Notes: generated from the sequence alone by a model not told the origin. Shown: positions 37,509 to 48,530, numbered from the stretch's first letter. The stretch: DNA of 64,000 nucleotides from Serpentinimonas raichei (GCF_000828895.1 NZ_AP014568.1:937858-1001857), one strand, 5' to 3'. Numbers and translations: made by a program.

Positions 37509-40265
37509 TCAACCGGTGTTGCGCAGCCCGGCAGCGATGCCGTTGATGGTCAGGTGGATGCCGCGCTTGACCTTTTCGGCGGTATTGCCGCTGCGGTGGC
37601 GCGCGATCAGCTCGACTTGCAGGTGGTGCAGCGGGTCGATGTAGGGGAAGCGCTGCTCGATCGAGCGCGCCAGCGCCGGGTTGTCGGCCAGCCGCTCGCC
37701 CTGCCCGGTGATGAGCGTCAGGGCGGCCTGGGTGCGCTGCCATTCGGCCTCGATGCGGCCAAAAATGCGCTGGCGCAGCGCGGCATCGGGCAGCAGCTCG
37801 GCGTAGCGGCGCGCGAGCGACAAATCGCTTTTGGCCAGCACCATGTCGATGTTGGAGACCAGGGTGCTGAAAAACGGCCAGTGGCGGTGCATCTGGCGCA
37901 GCAGGCGCTGGGCGCGCCCGTGCCCCAGTTCGGCACCTAGGGCCTCGACGGCGCTGCCCAGCCCATACCAGCCCGGCAGCGTGAGGCGGCACTGGCCCCA
38001 ACTGAATCCCCAGGGGATGGCGCGCAGGTCTTCGATGCGCTGGTTGGCTTTGCGCGAGGCCGGGCGCGAGCCGATGTGGAGCTCGGCGATTTCGCGGATC
38101 GGGGTGGCGCTGAAAAAATAATCGGCAAAACCCGGCGTTTCATAGACCAGATCGCGGTAGGCGGCCATGCTGGCATCCGACAGGCGCTGGGCAGCGCGCA
38201 AAAACCTCGGCGGCACCGCCAGCCCCGGCGGCAGTAGGGTGGCCTCCAGCGTGGCGGCCACCAGCGTTTCGAGGTTGCGCCGCCCGATGTCGGGGTTAGC
38301 GTACTTGGAGCCGATCACCTCGCCTTGTTCGGTCAGGCGGATCTGGCCGCGCACGGTGCCCGGCGGTTGCGCCAATATGGCTTGGTAGCTTGGGCCGCCG
38401 CCTCGCCCCACGGTGCCGCCACGGCCATGAAACAGGCGCAGGGCTATGGGCTGGCCGAACTCGGTGCCGAGCCGGTCGAACAGCGCCGCCAGCGCGGTTT
38501 CGGCCTGGTACAGCTCCCAGTTGCTGGTGATGATGCCGCCGTCTTTGTTGCTGTCGGAGTAGCCGAGCATGATTTCCTGCTCGCCGTACTCCAGCGCACC
38601 GGCGCGGCGCAGCATCGGTTCGATGCCGGGCAGGCGCAGATAGGCCTCCATGATGGCGCTGGCCTGGCGCAGGTCGGGGATGGTCTCGAACAGCGGCACC
38701 ACGATCAGCTCGGCGCGCGCGGCCCCGTCCAAGGTGCCGTGCAGCAGCCCGGCCTCTTTTTGCAGCAGCAGCACTTCGAGCAGGTCGCTCACGCTCTCGG
38801 TGTGGCTGATGATGGCGTGCCGGATCGCGGCCGCCCCGTAGCGCTGGCGCGCCTGGCGTGCGGCCTCGAAGATCGCCAGCTCGCTCAGGGTGTGCGGCTG
38901 GTAGCTGGCTTCGGGCAGGCGCAGCGGCCGCACGTCGTTGAGCTGGCGCAGCAGCAGCGCCTGCTTGGCGGCTTCGTCGAGGCCGCTGTAATCGGCCTCG
39001 ATGCGCGCCTGCGCCAGCAAGTCGGCCAGCGCCGCCTCGTGTTGATCGGAGCTTTGGCGCAAGTCCAGCGTGGCCAGATGAAAGCCAAACACCTCGACGG
39101 CGCGCAGCAGCGGGCGCAGGCGCGCTTGGGCCAAGGCGGCGCAACCCTGTTCGCTCAAGGCGGCGTCGAGCAGGCGCAGATCGGCCAAAAAGGCCTCGGC
39201 GCTGGGGTAGGGTTGTTGCGGGGCGACGGCGTGGCGCGTGGCGTGGCCGCCGGTGAGCTCGGTCAGGGTGGCGGCCAAGCGGGCATAGACGCCGGTGAGG
39301 GCGCGCCGGTAGGGTTCGTCCTGGCGGTGCGCGTTGGTGTCGGGCGAGCGCTCGGCCAGCGCCTGCATGGCGGCGGGCACCGGCAGCAGCATTGCCGAGA
39401 GCGAGAGCTCGCTGCCGAGCCAGTGCACCTCGGTCAGGTGGTGGCGCAAGATCAGGTCGGCTTGGCGCTGCAGCGCCAGCCGCAGCGTGCAGTCCGTGAC
39501 GTTCGGGTTGCCGTCGCGGTCGCCGCCGATCCACTGGCCCAGGCGCAAAAAAGGCGGCACCGGCTGGCCTGCTAGCGCCGCCTCCAGGCTGCGGTAGAGC
39601 CGGGGCAGTTCGGGGATGAAGGTGCTTTGGTAGTAGCCGAGCGCGTTTTCGATTTCGTCGGCCACGCTGAGCTTGGTGAAACGCAGCAAGCGGGTGTGCC
39701 AGAGCTGCAAGATGCGCGCGCGCATCTGCGCTTCGTTCTCGTCCCGGTTGCGCGCCAGCGCCAGGCCGTCGCGCTGGGCCAGCAGGCGCGCCAGTTCGCG
39801 TTCGGCGTCCAGAATGCTCTTGCGCTGCACCTCGGTCGGGTGCGCGGTGAGCACCGGGGCCACGTGCGCGTTTTGCAGCGCCTGTGCCCACTGCGCACGG
39901 CCCACGCCGGCTTGCTGCAGGCGGCCCCAGGTGTGCGCCAAGCTGCCGGGCTGGATGCGCCCGGCCTGCTCGTGCACGGCGCGGCGGCGGATGTGGTGCC
40001 GGTCTTCGGCCAAGTTGGCCAGGTGGCTGAAGTAGGTGAAGGCGCGGATCACGCTCACCGCTTGGTCGTCGCTCAGGCCCTGCAGCAGGCGCTTGAGCTG
40101 GCGGTCGGCAGACTGGTCGGCGTCGCGCCGGAAGGCCACCGCCAACTGGCGGATCTGCTCGATCAGCCCGAAAATTTCGGCACCCTCTTGCTCGCGGATC
40201 ACGTCGCCGAGCAAGCGGCCGAGCAGGCGGATGTCGTCGATCAGGGGCTGGTCTTTTTTTGCCAT
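37509..40265 (-). CDS. ppc: Phosphoenolpyruvate carboxylase
   Basis: Ppc carboxylates PEP to oxaloacetate, refilling the TCA cycle. The 918 residues show the two active-site signatures: [15 protein letters not shown] near residue 140 (catalytic His) and [12 protein letters not shown] followed by [17 protein letters not shown] near 600-620. Length and order match E. coli (883). The C-terminus ends RNTG where most family members end QNTG; the terminal Gly needed for activity is kept. It lies directly downstream of pgi on the same strand, linking it to the sugar-catabolic block. Confidence 0.97.
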   Translation of the reverse strand: MAKKDQPLIDDIRLLGRLLGDVIREQEGAEIFGLIEQIRQLAVAFRRDADQSADRQLKRLLQGLSDDQAVSVIRAFTYFSHLANLAEDRHHIRRRAVHEQAGRIQPGSLAHTWGRLQQAGVGRAQWAQALQNAHVAPVLTAHPTEVQRKSILDAERELARLLAQRDGLALARNRDENEAQMRARILQLWHTRLLRFTKLSVADEIENALGYYQSTFIPELPRLYRSLEAALAGQPVPPFLRLGQWIGGDRDGNPNVTDCTLRLALQRQADLILRHHLTEVHWLGSELSLSAMLLPVPAAMQALAERSPDTNAHRQDEPYRRALTGVYARLAATLTELTGGHATRHAVAPQQPYPSAEAFLADLRLLDAALSEQGCAALAQARLRPLLRAVEVFGFHLATLDLRQSSDQHEAALADLLAQARIEADYSGLDEAAKQALLLRQLNDVRPLRLPEASYQPHTLSELAIFEAARQARQRYGAAAIRHAIISHTESVSDLLEVLLLQKEAGLLHGTLDGAARAELIVVPLFETIPDLRQASAIMEAYLRLPGIEPMLRRAGALEYGEQEIMLGYSDSNKDGGIITSNWELYQAETALAALFDRLGTEFGQPIALRLFHGRGGTVGRGGGPSYQAILAQPPGTVRGQIRLTEQGEVIGSKYANPDIGRRNLETLVAATLEATLLPPGLAVPPRFLRAAQRLSDASMAAYRDLVYETPGFADYFFSATPIREIAELHIGSRPASRKANQRIEDLRAIPWGFSWGQCRLTLPGWYGLGSAVEALGAELGHGRAQRLLRQMHRHWPFFSTLVSNIDMVLAKSDLSLARRYAELLPDAALRQRIFGRIEAEWQRTQAALTLITGQGERLADNPALARSIEQRFPYIDPLHHLQVELIARHRSGNTAEKVKRGIHLTINGIAAGLRNTG

Positions 40266-40323
40266 CGGGATTCAAAGAGCGCAGCGCCAGCGCTCGCTCG
40301 GGAGGGTTCGCAGGAGGTGGTTT

Positions 40324-41958
40324 TCAGGCGGGGGCGGGGCCTTGCTCCATGGCTTTGGCCAAGGTTTTGCCCAGTTCCACGCCCCACTGATCATAGGCGT
40401 TAATGCCCCAGATGGCGGCTTGGCAAAAGACTTTGTGTTCGTACAGCGCCACCAACGCCCCCAGTGCATGCGGTGTGAGTGCGGGCAACCACAGGGTGCT
40501 GTTGGGCACGTTGCCGGCAAAGCGGCGGTGTGGCCACAGCGCCTGCACCTGGGGTTCAGACAGGCCGCTGGCGCGCAATTCGGCCTCGGTGTCGGCCCGG
40601 TCGCGCCCGACGGCCAGCGCCAGCGCCTGGGCGCGCAGGTTGAGCAGCACCACCCGGTGGTGTTCGGCCGCCAAGGGCAGCGGGGTGTCTTCCTGTTCCA
40701 CGCCGATGAAATCCACTGGCACCCGGTGGCAGCCTTGGTGCAGCAGTTGAAAGTAGGCGTGTTGGCCGTCGATGCCCAGTCCGCCCCAGACGATCGGCCC
40801 GGTGGATACCTGCGCCGCGTCCCCATTCAGATGGGTGGATTTGCCGTTGGATTCCATGTCCAGTTGCTGCACAAAGCGGGTAAAGGCATCGAGCCGGCTC
40901 GGGTAGGGGGCCAGCAGGTGGGTGGGGCAATGCAGGAAGTTGCGGTTCCAGATGCCCAGCAACGCCATCAGCAGCGGCATGTTGTGCGCCGCATCAGCCG
41001 TCCAAAAGTGCTGGTCCATGGCGTGGCCGCCGCGCAAAAACTCACGAAACGCCTGCGCCCCGATCGCAATCGCCAGCGGCAGGCCGATGGCCGACCAGAC
41101 CGAATAGCGCCCGCCCACCCAGTCCCAAAAACCAAAGGTGTGATCGCTGCGGTAGCCCTGCTGCGCCGCCATGGCGGGCGCTGCGGTGACGGCAATCAGA
41201 TGGGGCGCCTGCTGCGCCGGGGTTTGCAGCCCATGCCCGTGCAGCCAGCGCCGCGCCGAGGCGGCCAGCGTGAGCGTCTCTTGGGTGGTGAAGGTTTTGC
41301 TCTGGACGATGAAGACGGTGCGCGCCGCATCGAGCGGGCGCAACACCCGGTGCAGGGCCCAAGCGTCGGGGTTGGAGACAAAGTGCACCCGCACCGGCGC
41401 GTTGCAAGCAAGGCTTTCGAGCGCGGCCACCGCCATGCGCGGCCCGAGGTCAGAGCCGCCGATGCCGAGGTTGACCACGTCGGTGATGCGCTGCCCGCTG
41501 TGGCCCAGCCAGTGGCCGCTGCGCAGGCGTTCGGCGGCCGCCAGAAAGCGGCCCAGTTCGGACTCGATGCGCTGCGCCAGCTCGGCCCCCCAAGGCGGGT
41601 TGGGCATGGCGCCCGCGCGCAGGGCGGGGTGCAACACGGCACGGCCTTCGGTGGAGTTGACCGGCTCGCCCCGGCACAGGGCTTGGGCCTGGGTGCCGAC
41701 TTGGCAATCGGCTGCCAGCTCGAGCAAGGCGTCGAGCACCTCGGGCGTGACAGCCTGGTGCCGGGCGTCGAGCCGCAAGCCGGCGGCCTGCAGTTGCAAG
41801 CGCTGGCTGCGCCCGGTGTTGGGGGATGGTGAGGAGGCATCGGCGCGCAGCAGCTCGCGCAGATGCAGCTGGCCTTGTGCGGCCAGGGCTTGCAGGCGTT
41901 GCCAACTGGGGTGCCGCGTGGGTGCGGCAGCGGGGAGGGGTGGGTTGAAGGAGGTCAA
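40324..41958 (-). CDS. pgi: Glucose-6-phosphate isomerase
   Basis: Pgi interconverts glucose-6-phosphate and fructose-6-phosphate. Family signatures are present: VVNLGIGGSDLGPRMA near residue 155, FIVQSKTFTTQETLT near 210 and, near the C-terminus, a QWGVELGKTLAKA segment matching the second Pgi signature. The 544 residues match the family (about 550). It is the last gene of the zwf-pgl-edd-eda-pgi row and so allows fructose-6-phosphate to return to the Entner-Doudoroff pathway as glucose-6-phosphate. A gap of 33 bases separates it from eda. Confidence 0.97.
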   Translation of the reverse strand: MTSFNPPLPAAAPTRHPSWQRLQALAAQGQLHLRELLRADASSPSPNTGRSQRLQLQAAGLRLDARHQAVTPEVLDALLELAADCQVGTQAQALCRGEPVNSTEGRAVLHPALRAGAMPNPPWGAELAQRIESELGRFLAAAERLRSGHWLGHSGQRITDVVNLGIGGSDLGPRMAVAALESLACNAPVRVHFVSNPDAWALHRVLRPLDAARTVFIVQSKTFTTQETLTLAASARRWLHGHGLQTPAQQAPHLIAVTAAPAMAAQQGYRSDHTFGFWDWVGGRYSVWSAIGLPLAIAIGAQAFREFLRGGHAMDQHFWTADAAHNMPLLMALLGIWNRNFLHCPTHLLAPYPSRLDAFTRFVQQLDMESNGKSTHLNGDAAQVSTGPIVWGGLGIDGQHAYFQLLHQGCHRVPVDFIGVEQEDTPLPLAAEHHRVVLLNLRAQALALAVGRDRADTEAELRASGLSEPQVQALWPHRRFAGNVPNSTLWLPALTPHALGALVALYEHKVFCQAAIWGINAYDQWGVELGKTLAKAMEQGPAPA

Positions 41959-41991
41959 GGGGGTTCCCGGATCAAAAGCGGCGCCTAGGGA

Positions 41992-42705
41992 TTAGGCCTG
42001 TGCCGTGCCCAAGGGCGCTGCCGCAGCCGCGGCCACGGCGCAGGCTTGGCGCGCCAGCGTGGTGATGCGGGCCCAGTCGCCCAAGTCTAGCGCTGCCGCC
42101 GGGGTGATCCAGGAGCCGCCCACCAGCGCCACGTTGGGCAGGGACAGAAAGGCCCCGAGTTGCTCCAGCCCGATGCCGCCGGTGGGGCAAAAGCGCAATT
42201 CGGGCAAGGGGCCGGCCCATGCCTTGAGCAGCTCCACGCCGCCCAGCGGGACGGCAGGAAAGCACTTGAGCAGCCCAAAACCGGCTTCGTGCGCCAGCAT
42301 GGCCTCGCTGGCGCTGGCCACACCGGGAATGAAAGGGAGCCGCATGGCCGCTGCCGCCGCCAGCAGGGTCGGGGTGCAACCCGGCGCGAGGGCAAAGCGG
42401 GCGCCGGCGTCGCGCACTGCCACCAGATCGGCCGGGCGCAACACGGTGCCTGCCCCCACCACCAACTCGGGCACTTGGCGTGCCAGCGTTTCGATGGCGG
42501 CCAGCGCCGCGGGCGTGCGCAGGGTGATCTCGATCGCATCGATCCCGCCCTCGAGCAGCGCATGGGCCAGCCGGACGGCCGCGTCGGCGCGGGCCAAGGC
42601 GACCACGGGCAACACGCGGGTACGAAAGGGGGGCAGTTGGCTGCGCTGCGGTTCGGGCGCATGGGGCGCAGCGGTGGCGTGCGCTGGGGCTGGGGTGGCG
42701 GTCAT
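41992..42705 (-). CDS. eda: KDPG/KHG aldolase
   Basis: Eda cleaves 2-keto-3-deoxy-6-phosphogluconate into pyruvate and glyceraldehyde-3-phosphate. The 237 residues form a TIM barrel: LPVVALARADAAVRLAHALLEGGIDAIEITLRTP near 35-65 (with the catalytic Glu), VGAGTVLRPADL, the Schiff-base Lys in GFGLLKCFPAV near residue 155 and FCPTGGI near 182. A Pro/Ala-rich N-terminus of about 25 residues precedes the barrel. It lies between edd and pgi in the operon. Confidence 0.96.
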   Translation of the reverse strand: MTATPAPAHATAAPHAPEPQRSQLPPFRTRVLPVVALARADAAVRLAHALLEGGIDAIEITLRTPAALAAIETLARQVPELVVGAGTVLRPADLVAVRDAGARFALAPGCTPTLLAAAAAMRLPFIPGVASASEAMLAHEAGFGLLKCFPAVPLGGVELLKAWAGPLPELRFCPTGGIGLEQLGAFLSLPNVALVGGSWITPAAALDLGDWARITTLARQACAVAAAAAAPLGTAQA

Positions 42706-42768
42706 GGCTGGGGGCGGCTGGGATTTGAGGGCAGGGGGCTGGATGGGGGTGGCAAAACGCGCTGGCGT

Positions 42769-44607
42769 TCAGTGGTTGCCAAACAGGGCCGAGCCACCGC
42801 ATTCGGGCAAGCCAGCGTGGCGCCTAAAGAGCGCAAACAGCTCGCGCCCAAAGCCGTGCTCATTGGCGCCCAAGTCGATGCGCTGGCCGCTGCGCGCGCT
42901 CCATTGCTCGGCTTCGACCTCGACTTGCAGCAAGCCCGCTTCGCAGTCGAACAGCACCATGTCGCCGTCGCGCACCTTGGCGATCGGGCCATCGAGCAGC
43001 GCTTCGGGGCTGAGGTGGATGGCGGCGGGCACCTTGCCCGAAGCGCCCGACATGCGGCCATCGGTGACCAGCGCCACCTTGAAGCCTCGGTCCAGCAGGC
43101 TGCCCAGCACCGGGGTGAGCTTGTGCAGTTCGGGCATGCCATTGGCCTGCGGGCCCTGAAAGCGCAGCACGGCCACAAAATCGCGCTCCAACTGCCCGGC
43201 CTTGAACAAATCGAGCAGCGCCTGCTGGCTGTCGAGCACCAGCGCCGGGGCGCGCACGCGCCGGTGTTCGGGCGCCACCGCCGAGTACTTGACCACCGAG
43301 CGGCCCAAGTTGCCCTGCAACAGCTTGATCCCGCCGTCCGGGCTGAAGGGCCGGCTGACTGGGCGCAGCACCTGCTCGTCGGCCGATTGCTGCGCCGCCG
43401 CCCGCCACGCCAGTTGGCCAGCGTCGAGCCAGGGCTCTTGGGCGCAGCGGTGCAGGCCCGGCCCCATGACGGTTTGCACGTCCTCGTGCAGCAACCCGGC
43501 GCCGAGGAGTTGGTCGATCAAGAAACCCATGCCGCCGGCGGCGTGAAAGTGGTTCACGTCGGCCTTGCCGTTCGGGTAGATGCGCGTCAGCAGCGGAATG
43601 GCGCTTGAGAGGTCGGCAAAATCGTCCCAGTTGATGAGGATGCCGGCGGCGCGCGCCACCGCCACCAGATGGATCGTGTGGTTGGTCGAACCACCGGTGG
43701 CCAGCAGCCCGATGATGCCGTTGACCACCGTTTTTTCGCTCACGATGTCGGCCAGCGTCTGCGGCGCTTCGGCGCGCGCCAGCTCCAGCAGGCGCTGCAC
43801 CGCATGGCGGTTCAGGGCTTGGCGCAGTTCGGTGCCCGGATGCACGAACGAGGAGCCTGGCAATTGCAGGCCCATGATCTCGAGCAGCATCTGGTTCGAG
43901 TTGGCGGTGCCGTAGAAGGTGCAGGTGCCGGGGCCGTGGTAGGCGGCTTCTTCGGCTGCCAGCAAGGTGGCCCGGTCGACCAGGCCTTGGGCGTGCTGCT
44001 GGCGCACCTTGGCTTTTTCGTCGTTGGCCAAGCCCGAACTCATGGGGCCAGCGGGCACGAACAGCATCGGCAAATGCCCAAACTGCAAGGCCCCGATCAA
44101 CAGGCCGGGCACGATCTTGTCGCAAATGCCCAGCAACAAGGCGCCGTCGTAGACGTTGTGCGTCAGGGCCACGGCGGTGCCCAACGCGATCACGTCGCGC
44201 GAAAAGAGCGACAACTCCATGCCTTCGTAGCCTTGGGTGACGCCGTCGCACATGGCGGGCACGCCACCCGCAACCTGCGCCGTGGCGCCCAGCTCGCGCG
44301 CCCACGCCCGCAACTGGGCCGGGTAGTTTTCATAGGGCTGGTGCGCCGACAGCATGTCGTTGTAGGCGGTGACGATGCCCACATTGGGCTGGCGCTCTTG
44401 GTGCAGCACCAGCTTGTCGGATGCGGGCATGGCGGCAAAGGCGTGCGCGACGTTGGCGCAACCCATGCCGGCGCGGTAGCGCTGCGGGCGCTTGGAGGCG
44501 ACCGTGGTTTGCAAATAGGTGGCGCGGGTGGCGCGGCTGCGCTCGACGATGCGCTGCGTCACGCGCACCAGCGCGTCGTGCAAGGGTGGGGCAGGGGTGG
44601 GTTGCAT
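42769..44607 (-). CDS. edd: 6-phosphogluconate dehydratase
   Basis: Edd dehydrates 6-phosphogluconate to KDPG in the Entner-Doudoroff pathway. It belongs to the IlvD/Edd Fe-S family, 612 residues. The signatures are [22 protein letters not shown] near 150, [11 protein letters not shown] and, near the C-terminus, [23 protein letters not shown]. Cysteines near residues 150, 220 and 290 (VPAMCDG, GICDKI, GTCTFYG) suit the iron-sulfur cluster. The ATG at 44607 is 2 bases beyond the pgl stop, so the genes are tightly coupled. Confidence 0.97.
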   Translation of the reverse strand: MQPTPAPPLHDALVRVTQRIVERSRATRATYLQTTVASKRPQRYRAGMGCANVAHAFAAMPASDKLVLHQERQPNVGIVTAYNDMLSAHQPYENYPAQLRAWARELGATAQVAGGVPAMCDGVTQGYEGMELSLFSRDVIALGTAVALTHNVYDGALLLGICDKIVPGLLIGALQFGHLPMLFVPAGPMSSGLANDEKAKVRQQHAQGLVDRATLLAAEEAAYHGPGTCTFYGTANSNQMLLEIMGLQLPGSSFVHPGTELRQALNRHAVQRLLELARAEAPQTLADIVSEKTVVNGIIGLLATGGSTNHTIHLVAVARAAGILINWDDFADLSSAIPLLTRIYPNGKADVNHFHAAGGMGFLIDQLLGAGLLHEDVQTVMGPGLHRCAQEPWLDAGQLAWRAAAQQSADEQVLRPVSRPFSPDGGIKLLQGNLGRSVVKYSAVAPEHRRVRAPALVLDSQQALLDLFKAGQLERDFVAVLRFQGPQANGMPELHKLTPVLGSLLDRGFKVALVTDGRMSGASGKVPAAIHLSPEALLDGPIAKVRDGDMVLFDCEAGLLQVEVEAEQWSARSGQRIDLGANEHGFGRELFALFRRHAGLPECGGSALFGNH

Positions 44608-44609
44608 GA

Positions 44610-45428
44610 TCAGGGGGCCATCCAAATATCGATCGGGCCAGCGGCCCGCTCCAACACAAACGAAACCGGCAAAGCGGGCGAAGGGGCTGCCAGGGCGCGC
44701 TGGTACACCGCCAGCTTGACCGCACCGGCCAAGGCCAGGTGGCGCTGGCGTGCGGCCAGCACCCAGGCGCGCGTAAGCGTCAGGCGTGGGTGCTCTGCCG
44801 TGCGCGGCAGCGTATGCACCACCGGCTGCGTGCCGTGCAGCGCCTCGTGCAAACCGGGGCTGTCGGGGAACCACGAGGCGGTGTGGCCGTCGTCGCCCAT
44901 GCCCAGCAGCAGCACGTCGAGCACGTCCCCGAGCGCGCGCAGGCGCTGGCTGGCGCGTTCGGCCAAGGCGGGGGCGGCGCGGAGCGCAGCCGCTGTAGGG
45001 TCAGCAGGGTCTGCAAGCTCCTCAGCCTGTTCGTTCAAGCCCAATGGCCAAGGAGGTGGGTCAAGCCAAGCCGTGAAGCGCGCCTGCGCCGCCACACCTT
45101 GCAGCAAGTGCTTGCGCACCAAGAGGGCGTTGCTGTCGGGGTGCTGTTCGGGTACGCAGCGCTCATCGACCAGCGTGAGGTGCACCCGCGCCCAATCCAC
45201 GTCTTGCTGGCGCAACTGCTCGAACAAGGCAATGGGCGAACGCCCGCCCGAAACCGCCAGCGTGGCCCGGCCGCGCTGCGCGATGGCCGTCTGCAACTGC
45301 CCGGCTATGCACTGTGCCTGCGCCAAGGCCATGGAGGCCGGGCAGGCGCAGCGGTGTTCGCGCACACCCGGTGGGCGCGCAACGGCCGGTTCCGGCGCGG
45401 CAAGGGGAGGGGGGTTGGCGGCGCTCAT
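44610..45428 (-). CDS. pgl: 6-phosphogluconolactonase
   Basis: Pgl hydrolyses 6-phosphogluconolactone after the Zwf reaction. The 272 residues show the DevB/Pgl pattern: [16 protein letters not shown] near 58, [28 protein letters not shown] near 80-110 and [22 protein letters not shown] near 175-195 (active-site Asp/His). A loop of about 20 residues ([19 protein letters not shown]) is inserted before it. The start overlaps the zwf stop by 4 bases (ATGA). Confidence 0.94.
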   Translation of the reverse strand: MSAANPPPLAAPEPAVARPPGVREHRCACPASMALAQAQCIAGQLQTAIAQRGRATLAVSGGRSPIALFEQLRQQDVDWARVHLTLVDERCVPEQHPDSNALLVRKHLLQGVAAQARFTAWLDPPPWPLGLNEQAEELADPADPTAAALRAAPALAERASQRLRALGDVLDVLLLGMGDDGHTASWFPDSPGLHEALHGTQPVVHTLPRTAEHPRLTLTRAWVLAARQRHLALAGAVKLAVYQRALAAPSPALPVSFVLERAAGPIDIWMAP

Positions 45429-46888
45429 GATTCCTCGAACCAGCTACAGCCCTCGCGGGCCATCAGGGCCGAGGAGGCGGCCGGGCCCCAAGTGCCCGCG
45501 GTGTAGGGGCGCGGCTTTTCGCCCAGCGCCTGCCAGCCCTGCAAGATCGGGTCCACCCACTTCCAGGCGGCTTCGAGTTCATCGCGCCGCATGAAGTGGG
45601 TCAGCCGTCCCTTGATCACGTCCACCAGCAGCCGCTCGTAGGCGTCGGCGCGCCGGCCTGCGAAGGCGGATTCGAGGTCTAGGTCGAGGAACACCGGCTT
45701 CATGTTCAGGCCCGAACCGGGGATTTTGGCCATCATCTGCAACTGGATCGACTCCTCGGGCTGCAAGGTGATGATGAGCCGATTCGGGTGTTCGTTGGGC
45801 GGCTGGGTGCCAAAGATGGAAAAGGGCGGCTGCGCAAAATCGATCACGATCTGCGAGCGCCGCGTTTGCAGCCGCTTGCCGGTGCGCAAAAAAAACGGCA
45901 CCCCGGCCCAGCGCGCGTTGTTGATGTGGGTGCGCAGCGCCACAAAGGTTTCGGTCTGGCTATCGGGTGGGACGTTGGCCTCATCGAGGTAGCCGCACAC
46001 CGATTCGCCCTGTGCCGCCCCGGCAATGTACTGGCCGCGCACGGTGTGCTGGCGCAGGGCTGCAGCATCGAGCCGTTGCAGGCTGCGCAAGACCTTGAGT
46101 TTTTCGTCGCGCACGTCGTCGGGGTCGAGCGATATGGGGGGCTCCATGGCCACGATGCACAGCAGTTGCAACAGGTGGTTTTGCACCATGTCGCGCAGGG
46201 CCCCGGTCTGGTCGTAAAAACCGGCACGGCTGCCCACGCCCACCGATTCGGCCACCGTGATTTGCACGCTGCGGATGCTGGGCGCGCGCCATAGCGGTTC
46301 GAAAATGGCATTGCCAAAGCGCAGCACCATCAGGTTTTGCACCGTTTCCTTGCCCAAATAGTGGTCGATGCGGTAGATTTGTTGCTCGCCAAAGTGGCGC
46401 GCCACCGCTTCGTTGATCACTTTGGCCGAAGGCAGGTCGTGGCCGAGCGGTTTTTCCAGCACCACCCGCGCTTGCGCATCGACCAGCCCGGCGCTGTCCA
46501 GGTGCTGGCAAATCTGGGTGAATAGGGTCGGGGCGGTGGCAAGGTAGAACACGCGTTGTGCCTGCGGCGTCAGGCAGGCGGCCAGCCGCGCGTAGTCGGC
46601 GGCTTGGGTGGCATCGAGCGGCACGTATTCGAGCCGTTGCAAAAACGCTTGCCACACCTCGGGCTGCATTTCGCTGGTGTCGATGTGTTGGGTGCTGGCC
46701 CCTTGCACAAATTCCACGTACTGGGCCGTGCTCCACGCCTGGCGGCCCAGCGCGATGATGCGGGTGGCCGTTGGCAGCCGCTGGTGCGCATGCGCCATGT
46801 ACAGCGCCGGCAGCAGCTTGCGCCATGAGAGGTCGCCGGCCCCGCCAAAGATGAGCAGGTCGAGCGCTTGTTTCGTTGCTGCGGTCAT
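45425..46888 (-). CDS. zwf: Glucose-6-phosphate 1-dehydrogenase
   Basis: Zwf oxidises glucose-6-phosphate to the lactone with NAD(P)+ and opens the Entner-Doudoroff route. The 487 residues have the N-terminal nucleotide fold (LLIFGGAGDLSWRKLLPALY near 12), the substrate motif RIDHYLGKETVQNLMVLRFGN near 180-200 and EKPLGHDL. The third Gly-rich residue pattern is GGAGDL, the usual GASGDLA-type site with one change. The ATG at 46888 starts the conserved region; a longer in-frame start (46987) would cross the operator palindrome. It is the first gene of the operon. Confidence 0.97.
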   Translation of the reverse strand: MTAATKQALDLLIFGGAGDLSWRKLLPALYMAHAHQRLPTATRIIALGRQAWSTAQYVEFVQGASTQHIDTSEMQPEVWQAFLQRLEYVPLDATQAADYARLAACLTPQAQRVFYLATAPTLFTQICQHLDSAGLVDAQARVVLEKPLGHDLPSAKVINEAVARHFGEQQIYRIDHYLGKETVQNLMVLRFGNAIFEPLWRAPSIRSVQITVAESVGVGSRAGFYDQTGALRDMVQNHLLQLLCIVAMEPPISLDPDDVRDEKLKVLRSLQRLDAAALRQHTVRGQYIAGAAQGESVCGYLDEANVPPDSQTETFVALRTHINNARWAGVPFFLRTGKRLQTRRSQIVIDFAQPPFSIFGTQPPNEHPNRLIITLQPEESIQLQMMAKIPGSGLNMKPVFLDLDLESAFAGRRADAYERLLVDVIKGRLTHFMRRDELEAAWKWVDPILQGWQALGEKPRPYTAGTWGPAASSALMAREGCSWFEES

Positions 46889-46923
46889 GGAGGCATTCCG
46901 TTTTCTGGTGGGGGGTGACTGCA

Positions 46924-46940
46924 TTGTAACTAAGTTACAA
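46924..46940. promoter_or_regulatory. HexR-like operator upstream of zwf
   Basis: This is a perfect 17-bp palindrome, TTGTAACTAAGTTACAA, 36 bases upstream of the zwf start. It fits the HexR consensus known from gammaproteobacteria (TTGTA-rich arms around an AT centre). A HexR-type RpiR regulator is encoded at 57583-58431. KDPG-sensitive repression of the zwf operon is the natural reading; binding has not been shown here. Confidence 0.75.
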
Positions 46941-47012
46941 AAACAGGCGCGCGGCGAAACCACCGGTTGCAATCCAAATCTGGGCAAGGCAAAATGCCGG
47001 TGCTAGAAGTTT

Positions 47013-48530
47013 TTAATCCGTGCTGAGCGCTGGCGCTGGCGCTGGCGCTGGCGCCTCCATTGCAGGCAAGCTGATGCGCACCTCCAGCCCGCCTTCGGAC
47101 GGATGCCGCAACGCCACCTCGCCACCGTGGCGCTGCACGATGTCGCGCACGATGGCCAGCCCCAAGCCGCAGCCATTGCCTTGCTGGGTGCCCCTGAAAA
47201 AGCGCTCGAAGGCGCGTTCGCGCAGCTCGGGCGCGATCCCGGGTCCGTTGTCGCGCACCCAGATCTGGAGCGGCTCCGAGGCCGAGTCGAGCCCGACCGT
47301 GATTTCGGCCCCCCTGCCTGCGTACAAAATGGCGTTGTCGATCAGGTTTGAGAGGACCTCGCGCAGCAGCGTGGGTTCGGCCCAGACCCAAGCGGCTGCG
47401 CCATCGCGGTGTTCCCAACCGAGGTCGATTTGGGCGCGCAAGGCTTTGGGCACCCATTCGGCCACCACGGTTTGCAGCAGCGCCAGCAAGTCGGTGCGCT
47501 GCATTTGGGGCAGCGGTGCACCGGGCTCGGAACGCGCCAGGCTCAACAACTGGTTCACGAGGTGGGCGCTGCGGGCGGCGCTCTCGTGCACCTTGGCCAG
47601 GCGCTGGCGCAATTCGGCGCGCTCGCTGGTTTCGAGTTGTTGCAGCGCCAGTTCGGTTTGCGCCTTTAGGCCCGCCAAGGGCGTGCGCAACTGGTGCGCG
47701 GCATCGCCGATGTAGCGCCGCTGCTGCTCTAGGTGCTGGCGTGCATCGGCCAGTAGGGTGTTGAGCGCCTGCGCCAGCGCGTGCAGCTCCAGCGGCGCGC
47801 CGTCGAGCTCGATCGGATCGAGTTTGCTGGCCGCACGGCCCTCGACTTGCTGCGTCAGGCGCCGGATCGGGGCCAGTCCGGCCTGAATCCCGAACCAAAC
47901 GATCAGGCTCATCAAGACCATCAGGGTTGAAAGGGGCAGCAGCATATCCACCAAAATGCGCTCCACCAGTTGTTGGCGCGTGGTTTTGCTGCGCGCCACC
48001 TGAATCAGCACCTGCTGCCGGGCGGCCCCGAACTCGGCGTCGAGCAACTGGTACAAGGCCACTACCCGCACCTGCACCAGGGTGTCGCTGCCCGGCATCG
48101 AGGGCATCAGGCCATCGTAGAAAAACGGCTGATCTGGCTGCGGGTTGGCCTGCACCTCGGGCGGCGGAGGCGGCAAGGTGTGGTTGCCCAGGATGAAGCT
48201 GCCCGGCGGCGAGCTGACCATGTAAAACTGGCGGTCTTGCGGGTCGGCTTCGAGTATGGCCTGTGCGGCCCGCGGAAAATCGATCAGCAAGCCATCGCCC
48301 AGCGGTTTGAGCTGGCGCGCCAAGGCCCGGCTGGATTGCGCCAGCCCCATGTCGAGCGCCTGATCGACGTAGCTGGCGGCCAGCCGGTAGGCGGCGGCAC
48401 CACCCGCGGCCCAGAGCACGATTTGCGGCAGCAACAGCCACAGCAGCAACTGGCGCGACAAGCGCAAACGGTGTCCCTTCAGGGGCGGCTTTGCAGCGGC
48501 CGGGGCAGTGGATGAAGCGGGGGCGCTCAA
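47013..48530 (-). CDS. Sensor histidine kinase with 2CSK_N-type periplasmic domain
   Basis: This 505-residue membrane sensor has a first helix near residues 25-45 (LLLWLLLPQIVLWAAGGAAAYRL), a periplasmic domain of about 130 residues with the TctE-like pattern YVDQALDMGLAQSSRALARQL and FFYDGLMPSMPGSDTL, a second helix near 185-205, a HAMP-like linker, the H-box AAHQLRTPLAGLKAQTELAL near 275, N-box NLIDNAILYAG and G-boxes DNGPGI and GLGLAIV. The start is a TTG overlapping the regulator stop (TTGA); no ATG is nearby. The C-terminal tail APAPAPALS is repeat-coded. Position between zwf and the sugar transporter suggests a GtrS-like role, by inference. Confidence 0.9.
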   Translation of the reverse strand: MSAPASSTAPAAAKPPLKGHRLRLSRQLLLWLLLPQIVLWAAGGAAAYRLAASYVDQALDMGLAQSSRALARQLKPLGDGLLIDFPRAAQAILEADPQDRQFYMVSSPPGSFILGNHTLPPPPPEVQANPQPDQPFFYDGLMPSMPGSDTLVQVRVVALYQLLDAEFGAARQQVLIQVARSKTTRQQLVERILVDMLLPLSTLMVLMSLIVWFGIQAGLAPIRRLTQQVEGRAASKLDPIELDGAPLELHALAQALNTLLADARQHLEQQRRYIGDAAHQLRTPLAGLKAQTELALQQLETSERAELRQRLAKVHESAARSAHLVNQLLSLARSEPGAPLPQMQRTDLLALLQTVVAEWVPKALRAQIDLGWEHRDGAAAWVWAEPTLLREVLSNLIDNAILYAGRGAEITVGLDSASEPLQIWVRDNGPGIAPELRERAFERFFRGTQQGNGCGLGLAIVRDIVQRHGGEVALRHPSEGGLEVRISLPAMEAPAPAPAPALSTD

